A DNA stretch of 64,000 bases from positions 99,754 to 163,753 of the forward strand of contig DATHDS010000027.1 in the NCBI GenBank assembly GCA_035318925.1, in the 5' to 3' direction. The translations under genes were made by a program, and so were the position numbers. The stretch is from VAXT01 sp035318925 (lineage in GTDB: Bacteria > Actinomycetota > Thermoleophilia > Gaiellales > Gaiellaceae). Shown one piece after another: positions 42,161 to 50,085 of the stretch; within the stretch, counting starts at the first letter, position 1; every line of letters starts with the position of its first letter. A model generated the notes under the pieces. It worked only from the letters and a program-made list of their open reading frames with translations, searched no databases and was not told the DNA's origin.

Positions 42161-43084
42161 GTGAGCGCTTCGTCCCATGGAGACTTCCACTACGAGGTAC
42201 TGACCCTCAGGCGCAGCGGCCAGGAACGCCTGCACCCATTCGCCTCGGAGGACCCGCTCGAGCCCGGCGACGTCGTCAGGCTGGACGGTCGCTTCTGGCT
42301 GATCGCAGCGATCGAGCCCGGCGAGGATGGTCCGGCCCGCGCCGTCGCCAAGCCGGCGCGCTACCGGCTACGCCTCCGCCATCCTGACGGCCGCGAGGAG
42401 CTCGGTGCCTTCCGACGCTTCCGCCCGGACGCGCCGCAGCTCGGGCACGCTTTCACGACGCTCGAGGACGGCCACCCCGTCGGCTGGGAGGTCACCGAGC
42501 AGCAGCTCGAGCAGGATGAGCAAGGAGATGCGTACCTGGGGTTGATTGCCCAGCGCAACTTCGAAGAGTTCGAGGTGCTCCCGGACCATGAGCTCGAGCA
42601 CACGCTCGCCCGCAGGCAGCAGGACGAGCTCCCCGAGGCCGCGGCTGCAGCTTTTGCCCAGGCGGCGCAATCGGGGCTCTCGATCGAGCTCGTCGCGCTC
42701 GAGCCCGGCGAAGAGCCCGACTGGGAGGAAGCGGAGGGCTTCATCGACGCCCTCGTGATCGAGGAGGTCGAGGACGACTTGATCGAGCTCTGCGGGGTCG
42801 ACCCGGACAACGACCCGAGGCAGAGCTGGCTCGAGACGGTCAAGACGCGGCTGCGCGAGGATCTCGCGCAGTTCCGGGCGGACGTCGAGGGCGACCTCGA
42901 GCAGATCGAGCAGTGGAGCTTCCGCGACGGCCGCATCTTCGCGGCGGTCGGGAGCCCCGACGACGAGTCCGACCCCTTGAGCGGCTACGGCTGGATGTGC
43001 CGGCTTGCCGACGCCGAGGCGTTGGGAGCGGCCGGGTTCGAGCGCGTCCGCAAGGCAGAGCTCGAGCCCGCTCAGTCCGACTAG
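42161..43084 (+). CDS. Acidic cytosolic protein of unknown function, 307 residues
   Basis: Starts at GTG 42161 with TAAGCT eight bases upstream. It is glutamate/aspartate-rich and has an N-terminal beta region (FHYEVLTLRRSGQ, DVVRLDGRFWLIAAI, YRLRLRHPDGREELG), then long helices with LEHTLARRQQDELPEAAAAA. No motif identifies a function and no TM or signal peptide is visible. It may be a protein-interaction or stress protein. Confidence 0.65.
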   Translation: MSASSHGDFHYEVLTLRRSGQERLHPFASEDPLEPGDVVRLDGRFWLIAAIEPGEDGPARAVAKPARYRLRLRHPDGREELGAFRRFRPDAPQLGHAFTTLEDGHPVGWEVTEQQLEQDEQGDAYLGLIAQRNFEEFEVLPDHELEHTLARRQQDELPEAAAAAFAQAAQSGLSIELVALEPGEEPDWEEAEGFIDALVIEEVEDDLIELCGVDPDNDPRQSWLETVKTRLREDLAQFRADVEGDLEQIEQWSFRDGRIFAAVGSPDDESDPLSGYGWMCRLADAEALGAAGFERVRKAELEPAQSD

Positions 43085-43100
43085 CGAGGCGTTGGGGGAT

Positions 43101-43481
43101 CTAGGAGCGCTGGGCCAGCTCGACGAGCTTCGTCGGCGCTACTTCGGCGTAGGCGTCCTCGACGATCCCTGCCAGCTCGTCCCAGTCGAGCCCGCGGTCG
43201 AGCCGCACGCCGAGCCAGCCGCGGTGGGCGACGTACGGCGGGCGGAAGAACTTCTCCGGATCGGCCTCGACCAGCATCTCCTGGAGACCGGCCGCCGCCG
43301 CGCACCAGATCGCAAACCGCCCGTCGCCGTGGAAGTTCGTCAGCACCATCAGGAACGCCCGTTTCTCGCGGACGAAGAAGGTCGGCGCACCGTGACTGAC
43401 GCGCTCGCTCGTCTCCGGCAAGGCGAGGCAGAGCTCGCGGATTCGCCTCAGGGTCTCCTCCTGCGCGCCGGGACCGGCCAT
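43101..43481 (-). CDS. MmcQ/YjbR-family DNA-binding-fold protein
   Basis: 126 residues: an RIRELCLALPETSERVSHGAP opening, the TFFVREKRAFLMVL strand pair, AIWCAAAAGLQEML and a GWLGVRLDRGLDWDELAGIV ending, which match the MmcQ/YjbR (CyaY-like) fold. Members are annotated as DNA-binding by structural similarity; a biochemical role is not settled. The ATG lies just after the stop of the GH26-like gene, so the two are coupled. Confidence 0.85.
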   Translation of the reverse strand: MAGPGAQEETLRRIRELCLALPETSERVSHGAPTFFVREKRAFLMVLTNFHGDGRFAIWCAAAAGLQEMLVEADPEKFFRPPYVAHRGWLGVRLDRGLDWDELAGIVEDAYAEVAPTKLVELAQRS

Positions 43482-43483
43482 CG

Positions 43484-44431
43484 CTAGCGAGTAAGCGGAA
43501 CGACGTACCGCCTGTATGCCGCGAGGCTTCTCGGCTTCTTCGCCAGGTCGACCCTGCTGCCGTTTCGGCCGTTGTAGAAGCCGATGAACTTCACCCGCCG
43601 GTGAGTGCGGACGAAGCCGGCGAAAGCTTGAACATAACCGGGGTCGTCGCGGTCGAGGCCCCACTCGGGGAACATGAACGGCTTGCTCGGGTAGGCCTTG
43701 TAGAGCTCGGTCGTGCGCACGAACGAGTACGTGCCGAAGTCGTAGTAGTCGTTGCCGTAGGCGTCGACGAACCTCGAGCCTGGGTAGTAGTCCCGATAGT
43801 GGTTGCCGCGAACGTCCGGGACGCCGACTGCCAGCGGGTTCCAGACGACGGTCATCTGCGGGTACGGGTTCACCGGCAAGTCGGTGCCGATGGCCGGCAT
43901 GCCGAGCGCGCGCAGCTTTGCGCTCATGGCGGTCGCGCTCCCGCCGTGCATGACGACGTAGACGCGCTGAAACGCCTTCCGGTACCACCTGGTCGAGTTC
44001 TGGCTGCCGCCCCTGCACGCGCAGTAGGGACTCGTCGAGTTGTTCGGCTCGCCCAGTGGCCGAAGCAGAACCGGCTTCTGGGAGTCGGAGATCGCCATCG
44101 AGAGCCCAACCAGGTGAGCATCGCCCCGGCCGAGGGCGATTGAGCGCGGGCTGATGACCCCGTGCCCGCCGGCCCGGCTGGTCTTCAGCTCGAGGTGCGG
44201 ACGGTCGCCGAGCGTGTCGAGGAAGTAGCTGTACGGCTTCCCCCAGGTCCGACCCTGATCCCAGCCGATGAAAGCGAGCCCGGATTCGGTCTGCTGGCCG
44301 GTGAGGCGATCGAAGCGGGCGACGTTGCCGTAGACCCCGCTGGACACACGGGCCTGCGGTGCCGCAGAGGCACCGGCCTGGAGGCAAAGGACGGCGAGTA
44401 TCGCGAGCATCAGGTGAACGCGTTTGCGCAC
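43484..44431 (-). CDS. Secreted GH26-like (mannanase-type) glycoside hydrolase
   Basis: 315 residues. Start GTG 44431 is used because TAACCT (44440-44445) lies eight bases upstream and the signal peptide (LMLAILAVLCLQAGASA) follows directly. The (beta/alpha)8 barrel shows the two clan-A glutamates: LLRPLGEPNNST for the acid/base and FMFPEWGLDRDD for the nucleophile, as well as WYRKAFQRVYVVMHGG and VVWNPLA strands. It should act on a beta-linked polysaccharide outside the cell; the exact substrate is not predictable. Confidence 0.75.
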   Translation of the reverse strand: MRKRVHLMLAILAVLCLQAGASAAPQARVSSGVYGNVARFDRLTGQQTESGLAFIGWDQGRTWGKPYSYFLDTLGDRPHLELKTSRAGGHGVISPRSIALGRGDAHLVGLSMAISDSQKPVLLRPLGEPNNSTSPYCACRGGSQNSTRWYRKAFQRVYVVMHGGSATAMSAKLRALGMPAIGTDLPVNPYPQMTVVWNPLAVGVPDVRGNHYRDYYPGSRFVDAYGNDYYDFGTYSFVRTTELYKAYPSKPFMFPEWGLDRDDPGYVQAFAGFVRTHRRVKFIGFYNGRNGSRVDLAKKPRSLAAYRRYVVPLTR

Positions 44432-44460
44432 GAGCCTGAAGGTTAGTCTCGTCGTCACGA

Positions 44461-45252
44461 ATGAACAATCAGGCCGAGAGAGCAGCGGCGTTCCAGGCGC
44501 TCCATGCCGGCGAGCCGTTCGTCATCCCGAATCCGTGGGACGCCGGGTCGGCGCGGGTGCTCGCGGCGCTCGGGTTCGAGGCGCTTGCGACCACAAGCTC
44601 CGGGTTCGCGTTCACGCTCGGCCGCCTCGACGGCAAGGTGACGCTGGACGAGGTCGTCGGGCATGTCGAGGCGCTCGTCGGCGCGACCGAGCTCCCGCTC
44701 TCAGTCGACCTCGAGAATGGCTACGGCGCGGAGCCGGACAGCGCTGCTGATGCGGTCACCCGGGTCGCGGAGGCCGGCGCCGTCGGCGGCTCGATCGAGG
44801 ACTACGACTCCGCCGCGCATCTCTACGAGCTCCCGCACGCGGTCGAGCGCGTCGCGGCCGCGGTCGAAGCGGCCGGCCGGCTCGGCTGGCCGTTCACCCT
44901 GACCGCGCGGGCGGAGAACCACATCCGGGGCAATCCTGATCTCGAGGACACGATTGCGCGCCTCGTCGCCTTCGAAGAGGTCGGCGCGGACGTGCTCTAT
45001 GCGCCCGGCCTGGAGACCGCGACGGAGATCCGCGCCGTCTGCGACGCCGTCTCCAAGCCCGTGAACGTCCTCGCGCGGCCGGGGCTGTCGCTGGCGGAGA
45101 TCGTCGACGCGGGCGCGCAGCGAATCAGCGTCGGCGGCAGCCTGACCTGGACAGCGATCAACGCTTTCGCAACTGCGGCGACCGAGATCCGCGATCGCGG
45201 CGACTTCTCGTCGCTCGGCGACAACTCGCGAATCGCCGAATGGCTCACCTGA
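44461..45252 (+). CDS. Isocitrate lyase/PEP mutase family enzyme
   Basis: 263-residue TIM barrel with VIPNPWDAGSARVLAALGF at the N-terminus, the substrate loop TTSSGFAFTLGRLDG, metal-binding PLSVDLENGYG and GSIEDYD, and FTLTARAENHIRG. Members catalyse C-C or P-C bond cleavage or formation on oxaloacetate-like acids; some are carboxyphosphonoenolpyruvate or 2-methylisocitrate relatives. The active-site cysteine motif KKCG(H) of true isocitrate lyases is absent. It is divergent from the GH26 gene. Confidence 0.88.
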   Translation: MNNQAERAAAFQALHAGEPFVIPNPWDAGSARVLAALGFEALATTSSGFAFTLGRLDGKVTLDEVVGHVEALVGATELPLSVDLENGYGAEPDSAADAVTRVAEAGAVGGSIEDYDSAAHLYELPHAVERVAAAVEAAGRLGWPFTLTARAENHIRGNPDLEDTIARLVAFEEVGADVLYAPGLETATEIRAVCDAVSKPVNVLARPGLSLAEIVDAGAQRISVGGSLTWTAINAFATAATEIRDRGDFSSLGDNSRIAEWLT

Positions 45253-45259
45253 CGGCAAC

Positions 45260-48214
45260 TTACAACAGGGACAGAGTCAGGGTTATTCCGCCCGTGTTCG
45301 CGGCCTGGGGATCGACCAGGATCGAGTACTGACCCGTCACGGACAGGGTCGCGGTCATCGTGGCTCCGGAGGTTCCGACGAGCGCGGGCGGGATTAGGCT
45401 CGTGCCGTCGGGCTTCGTGATGGAGATCCTTACGCCACAGCACGTGGAGGTGCCGATCGTGACGCTGCTCAGGCGTAGGCTGATCCGCTGGCCGGCCGTG
45501 CCGTCGAACCGTAGGCTCGCGTTCTGTCCGGGGACCGGGCCGAGCGAGAGGCTCACCGGTCCTCCACCGGCGACGATCGAGCCGCTCACGTCGGGCGGCA
45601 CGTCGTAGAGAGCCAACGTCATCGAGCCGAGGCTGGTTCCCTGTGGGTCGACGAGGATCGTGTACATACCGCTCACTGGTAGCGCGCGGGTGTCGAGGAA
45701 GCCGCCGTTCGTTCCGACGAGCGTCGGATAGACGAGATTCGAGCCGTCCGGCTTCCAGATCGAGAACTGGGCCGAGCAGCAGGTCGAGGTGCCGATCGTG
45801 ACGCTGCTCATGCCCAGGCCGATCCGCTGGCCGGGCGCGCCGAAGAAGCGAAGGACGGCGTTCTGGCCGGGAACCGGGCCCATCGAGACAGCGACGGGAG
45901 AGCCGCCGGGCGAGATGGAGGCGTCCACGTCGGGCGGCACGTCGTAGAGTGCAAGCGTCATCGCTCCCAGATCCGTCTTCTGCGGGTCGACGAGGATCGT
46001 GTAGCTCCCGCTGACCGGCAACGCGCGCATGTCGAGGAACCCGCCGTTCGTTCCGACGAGAGTCGGATAGACGAGATTCGACCCGTCCGGCTTCCAGATC
46101 GAGACCTGGGCCGAGCAGCAGGTCGAGGTGCCGATCGTGACGCTGCTCAGTCGCACGCTCACGCGCTGGCCGACGTTGCCGTCGAAGCGCAGGATCGCAT
46201 TCTGTCCCGGCACCGGGCCCATCGAGACCGTCACCGCCAGGCCCCCTGGGCTGATCGAGTCGGTGACATCCGGAGGAACGTCGTAGAGCGTCAGCGTCAT
46301 CGAGCCGGAGACCGTCCCCTGCGGGTCGACGAGCATCGAGTAGCGGCCGGAGACGGGCAGCGTGCGCGTGTCCACGAAGCCGCCGTTCGTGCCGACGAGG
46401 GTCGGATAGACGAGATTCGAGCCGTCAGGCTTCCAGATCGACACCTGCGCCGAGCAGCACGTCGAGATCCCCATCGTGACGTTGCTCATCCGCAGCGCGA
46501 CTCGCTGGCCCGCGCTGCCGTCGAAGAAGAGCCGGGCGTTCTCACCGGCCGAGTGCGTTGTGACGGTGACCGGCGGCCCGGCCGGGGCGATGTCGTAGCT
46601 CTGGGTCGCCATCGCGGAGACGCTCTGCGTGTCCGTCGAGCCTCCCGCTGTTGCGCTGAGGGTCAGGTTGAACGGCCCTGCCGAGGGAACGAGCGAAGCC
46701 GTGTACAGGCCGTCGCCACGCGCGCTCAATTCGAGCTGGCTCCCGTTCAGAGTTGCGGTGACCGAAACGCCTGCCTGTGACCCGCAGACCGCGCCGAACG
46801 CGCGAAGCTCGATCGGCTCGCCGGCGTTCAGTTCGGATCCGGACACGGGCGACTCGATCCAGGCCTCCGGGGAGCCGGGACATCGCACGGCCCGGTCGAC
46901 GTTCAGGCGTCCGCCAGTCCTGCTCGTTCCGGAGAGCGCCGAGATCGGATCGACCGTGCGCAGCAGCAGCGCCTTCAGGCCGATTCCGGTCGCGCCTGGG
47001 AAGACGGCCTTCGCGAGCGCCGCGGCCCCGGATACGTGCGGCGTGGCCATCGAGGTGCCGTCCTCGAAGCGGTACGAGCCGCCCGGCCAGGTCGAGTAGA
47101 TGTTCGTGCCCGGCGCACCGAGGTCGACCGACTTCGTTCCGTAGTTCGAGAACCACGCCTTGTGGTCGAACTGATCCGTCGCCCCGACCGAGACGACGTT
47201 CGCCGCCTCGTAGCCGGAGGGATAGTTCGGGTCGACGTCGGTGTTGGTGTAGCTGTTCCCCGCGGCGGCGACGTAGAGCGCGCCGTTCACATCGGTCTGC
47301 TCGATCGCGTCGAGGAGTGCCTGCGAGAAGTCGTCTCCGCCCCAAGAGTTGTTCAGGATCTGCGCGCCGTTCGCGTTCGCGTAGAGGATGGCGTTGATCG
47401 CGTCGGCAACAGTGCCCGTCCCGGCCGCGGAGAGAAACTTGAGCGGCATGATCTTCGTGCTCCACGTCACTCCGGCCACACCGACCCCGTTGTTCCCGAC
47501 CGCGGCGATCGTCCCCGCGACGTGGGTGCCGTGCCCCATGTCGTCCGTCGGATTGTTGTCGCCGTTCACGAAGTCCCAGCCGCGCCAGTCGTCGACGTAG
47601 CCGTTTCCGTCGTCGTCGACGCCGTTCGTGCGACAGCCCGAGCAGTTTTCGCCTTCGTTGACCCAGATGTTGGAAGCGAGGTCCGGGTGAGACATGTCGA
47701 CGCCCGTGTCGATGACTGCGACGACGACGTTCGGGCTGCCGGTGGAGACCGACCAGGCTTCCCGGGCGTCGATGTCGGCGTCAGGCGTGCCCGCGGTCCA
47801 GTTCACAGTCTGGCCGAGGTTGTCGAGGCCCCAGAGTCGTGACATGAACGGGTCGTTCGGAACGTCGGTCCGCAGCACGAAGTTCGGCTCCGCGTAGGCC
47901 ACGCGTCCGTCGCGCTCGAGGCTGCGAATCGTCTGGGCTGTGCGCTGAGGGTCGACCGAGACGAGCGCGCCGTGGATCCTGGCGAAGCGGCGCTTCCGTA
48001 CCGCTCCTATGCGTGCGAGAACGTCGTTCTGTGCAGAAGCCGACACGGACGACTTGAAGCCGACGAGGATCTCACCCGGCACAGCCGAGCTCGCGCGGGC
48101 CGCCGACGACCGTCCAGGCTCGCCACTCGCCGAGCTCACGACCGCGATCGCCCCCAGAGCAGCGACGAGCGTCAGGGCGAAGGCGGTACGGAATGGGTGG
48201 CGGGTCTCGAGCAT
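45260..48214 (-). CDS. Secreted subtilisin-like protease with four C-terminal repeats
   Basis: 984 residues. Signal peptide, then an inhibitor-like propeptide (VPGEILVGFKSSV to YAEPNFVLR), then an S8 domain with catalytic Asp in VAVIDTGVDMSHPDL, His in MGHGTHVAGT and Ser in EDGTSMATPHVSGA. CSGCRTNGVDDDGNGYVDD is a calcium-binding-like loop. Residues about 555-984 hold four tandem repeats of about 105 residues, each with a G-Q-R-x-x-x-x-x-S-x-V-T-x-G core, a CC pair (STCCSAQ), an NLVYPTLVGTNGG loop and ILVDPQ. The DNA of the repeats is also very similar, implying recent duplication. The SSI-like lipoprotein at 11 kb could be its inhibitor. Confidence 0.93.
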   Translation of the reverse strand: MLETRHPFRTAFALTLVAALGAIAVVSSASGEPGRSSAARASSAVPGEILVGFKSSVSASAQNDVLARIGAVRKRRFARIHGALVSVDPQRTAQTIRSLERDGRVAYAEPNFVLRTDVPNDPFMSRLWGLDNLGQTVNWTAGTPDADIDAREAWSVSTGSPNVVVAVIDTGVDMSHPDLASNIWVNEGENCSGCRTNGVDDDGNGYVDDWRGWDFVNGDNNPTDDMGHGTHVAGTIAAVGNNGVGVAGVTWSTKIMPLKFLSAAGTGTVADAINAILYANANGAQILNNSWGGDDFSQALLDAIEQTDVNGALYVAAAGNSYTNTDVDPNYPSGYEAANVVSVGATDQFDHKAWFSNYGTKSVDLGAPGTNIYSTWPGGSYRFEDGTSMATPHVSGAAALAKAVFPGATGIGLKALLLRTVDPISALSGTSRTGGRLNVDRAVRCPGSPEAWIESPVSGSELNAGEPIELRAFGAVCGSQAGVSVTATLNGSQLELSARGDGLYTASLVPSAGPFNLTLSATAGGSTDTQSVSAMATQSYDIAPAGPPVTVTTHSAGENARLFFDGSAGQRVALRMSNVTMGISTCCSAQVSIWKPDGSNLVYPTLVGTNGGFVDTRTLPVSGRYSMLVDPQGTVSGSMTLTLYDVPPDVTDSISPGGLAVTVSMGPVPGQNAILRFDGNVGQRVSVRLSSVTIGTSTCCSAQVSIWKPDGSNLVYPTLVGTNGGFLDMRALPVSGSYTILVDPQKTDLGAMTLALYDVPPDVDASISPGGSPVAVSMGPVPGQNAVLRFFGAPGQRIGLGMSSVTIGTSTCCSAQFSIWKPDGSNLVYPTLVGTNGGFLDTRALPVSGMYTILVDPQGTSLGSMTLALYDVPPDVSGSIVAGGGPVSLSLGPVPGQNASLRFDGTAGQRISLRLSSVTIGTSTCCGVRISITKPDGTSLIPPALVGTSGATMTATLSVTGQYSILVDPQAANTGGITLTLSLL
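45280..46580. repeat. Four tandem coding repeats in the subtilase gene
   Basis: Direct repeats of about 315 bases, with stretches such as GTCGGATAGACGAGATTCGA recurring almost unchanged in copies 1-3, and a more diverged copy at the 3' end of the gene. They encode PPC-like beta-sandwich domains. Confidence 0.85.
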
Positions 48215-48344
48215 GCGGATCAGGCCTCGAATGCCGTGCCGCAGGCGGAAATCGGGTCACTCTCAGCGTAGGGGCGAAACGCCGCCCGGCCATCCCTCGC
48301 ACCAGGGTTCTCGCGAGGCCGTCCTAGGTGGCTAGGCTGCCGGA

Positions 48345-48734
48345 GTGGCCTTTCGAGTAATCCGTCCCGCCGAGCTCGAGTGGACGACACGGTCCCACGA
48401 CCCGGAGGAGGCGCCGCGCCACGTCGCTCAGCTGAGTGAGTTGGCCGGCTTCGCCCACACCCGCGCGAACGTCTGGCGCTACGAGCCCGGCGCCAAAGGT
48501 CGCCGTCACCGGCACCCGCTCCAGGAGGAGACGTTCGTCGTCCTCGCCGGGACGCTGTCGATGTACCTCGGCGATCCGCCGGAGCGTCAGGACGTTCCGA
48601 CGGGCGGGCTCATCCACGTCGAGCCGGGCACGCCGCTCCAGACGGTGAACCACGGCGACGAGGATCTGCTCGTCTATGCCTACGGCACCCCGCGCGAGAG
48701 CGAGCGCGCCGAGATCCTGGACTCCGCGGTCTAG
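48345..48734 (+). CDS. Cupin-domain protein, 129 residues
   Basis: The GTG start at 48345 follows TAGGCT by six bases. The metal site is seen in GRRHRHPLQEETFVVLAGTL (two His, one Glu) and the second motif TPLQTVNHGDEDLLVYAYG. Single-domain cupins with this order act on small acids or sugars or serve as sensors. It converges on the AAA ATPase gene with only nine bases between the stops. Confidence 0.82.
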   Translation: MAFRVIRPAELEWTTRSHDPEEAPRHVAQLSELAGFAHTRANVWRYEPGAKGRRHRHPLQEETFVVLAGTLSMYLGDPPERQDVPTGGLIHVEPGTPLQTVNHGDEDLLVYAYGTPRESERAEILDSAV

Positions 48735-48743
48735 CCAGCCGCC

Positions 48744-49883
48744 CTAGCCCTGCTCCGCGTCGCCGCCTTCGTTGATGCGTTCGATCCATCTTGCAAAGAG
48801 TGGGTCGACGACCACGTGCTTTCCGTCCTCCGCCTCGATTTCGGCCGTCGCGGTCAGGCGCGGTAGCGCTTTCCTGACGATGTCCTTCGTCAGTTCGAGC
48901 CGTCTCAGGACGTCGGCCTTGTACGGGGAGCCCGCGCCGGCGATCACCGCCCGCATCGTCTTCTGTTCCGACGTGTCGAAGCCGCGCCACTGAGCATCGA
49001 ACTCCGGGTTGAGCTCGGCGAGCGCGGCGGTGTGCGCCTCGCGCCAGTCGTCCAGCGTCGCGGTCTTCCCTTTCTCGACCGTCGCCCAGAGCCGGTGCGC
49101 CAGGAGCATCGCCCTCTGCGGATGCCCTTTGGCCGCATCGAGGAGCGGGTTCAACGTCTCGCCCACTCGTCGCTTCGTCTGCTCGAAGCGGCCGGCGACA
49201 TATTCGGCGATGTCCTCGTTCCGCAGGCGCTGGAGCCGAATCGGCACGGCGGACCCGTAGAGCGGGCGGTCTTTGACCTCGAAGAGCTGTCTCATCAGCG
49301 CGGGCTCGGAGCCGGCAAAGACGTACGAGGCCACCTCTGCCTGATGCTGGATGTGGCTACGGATGAGGCCGTCGAGGTTCGGGACCTTGCCGACGTCCTG
49401 GAACTCGTCGAGCGCCACGTAGGCGCGGTACCCGCCGCTCTCCTCGAGTCGAAGCGGCAGGTCGAGCAGCGCGTGCAGCGCCGGCAGCGGATCGACCTTC
49501 GGATCGAGCTGGAGCTTGGCGCTGATCCCGTAGGCGCCGAGTGAGACGCCGATGCCCGTCTTCTGGAGAAAGTCCTCGATCTTGTTGCGAACGGCGCCCT
49601 TCAACTGCTTCGAGTAGGCGCGCTCGAGGCGAAGCGTCACATCGGCGATCGAGGACACGCGGTAGAGGTCGACGAGGATCGGGATCAGCCCCTCCTTCGC
49701 CTCCCCGTCGCGAAGCGCGCGCTTGAGCAGGCTCGTCTTCCCGTACTTCCGCGGCGCATAGAGCCGGACGAAGTGGCCGCCGACGGCGTTCCTGAGCAGC
49801 TCCTGCGTCTCGTCGTCGCGGTCGATGACCTCCTCGGCGGAGACTGGGTGGGAGTAGACGAACGGATTGACGTCCGTGATCAT
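48744..49883 (-). CDS. AAA ATPase of the archaeal-ATPase/STAND type with a winged-helix-like C-terminus
   Basis: 379 residues. Walker A is APRKYGKTSLL, a form common in archaeal-type ATPases, Walker B is YVALDEFQDV, and a sensor-like segment YVFAGSEPALMRQ follows. The C-terminal region (about 295-370: EQKTMRAVIAGAGSPYKADVLRRLELTKDIVRKALPRL) reads as a winged helix. Related proteins are found beside toxin or mobile elements, but neither is adjacent here. The promoter area contains a 15-base palindrome. Confidence 0.82.
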   Translation of the reverse strand: MITDVNPFVYSHPVSAEEVIDRDDETQELLRNAVGGHFVRLYAPRKYGKTSLLKRALRDGEAKEGLIPILVDLYRVSSIADVTLRLERAYSKQLKGAVRNKIEDFLQKTGIGVSLGAYGISAKLQLDPKVDPLPALHALLDLPLRLEESGGYRAYVALDEFQDVGKVPNLDGLIRSHIQHQAEVASYVFAGSEPALMRQLFEVKDRPLYGSAVPIRLQRLRNEDIAEYVAGRFEQTKRRVGETLNPLLDAAKGHPQRAMLLAHRLWATVEKGKTATLDDWREAHTAALAELNPEFDAQWRGFDTSEQKTMRAVIAGAGSPYKADVLRRLELTKDIVRKALPRLTATAEIEAEDGKHVVVDPLFARWIERINEGGDAEQG

Positions 49884-49906
49884 TCGCCTAGCAGACTACC
49901 AAATAG

Positions 49907-49921
49907 TCGTCTATTAGACGA
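49907..49921. promoter_or_regulatory. 15-base palindrome upstream of the AAA ATPase gene
   Basis: TCGTCT-ATT-AGACGA, perfect arms, about 25-40 bases before the ATG at 49883; a second, shorter dyad GACTA/TAGTC (about 49894-49907) overlaps it. The position overlaps the probable promoter (TAGTCT nine bases before the start). It is consistent with an autorepressor site. Confidence 0.5.
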
Positions 49922-50085
49922 ACGGTCATAGCCGATCGGGACACCCGGCGAGTAGTCTCCACGGCTCCGCGCCAACGGACGGCTCCCCGGTACGTCGACG
50001 CTCGTGACGCGAAGCTCAGCCGGGACCTATTTCCGGCAGCCAGCCCTCGCGGTAGCGGTTCGGTTCGCGCGCGGGGAAACGCGCG
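49922..50085. other. Intergenic region between AAA ATPase and RCC1 protein
   Basis: About 160 bases without a gene. Near 50065-50085 a GCGCG/CGCGC stem around GGGGAAA may end the RCC1 transcript. Confidence 0.4.
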
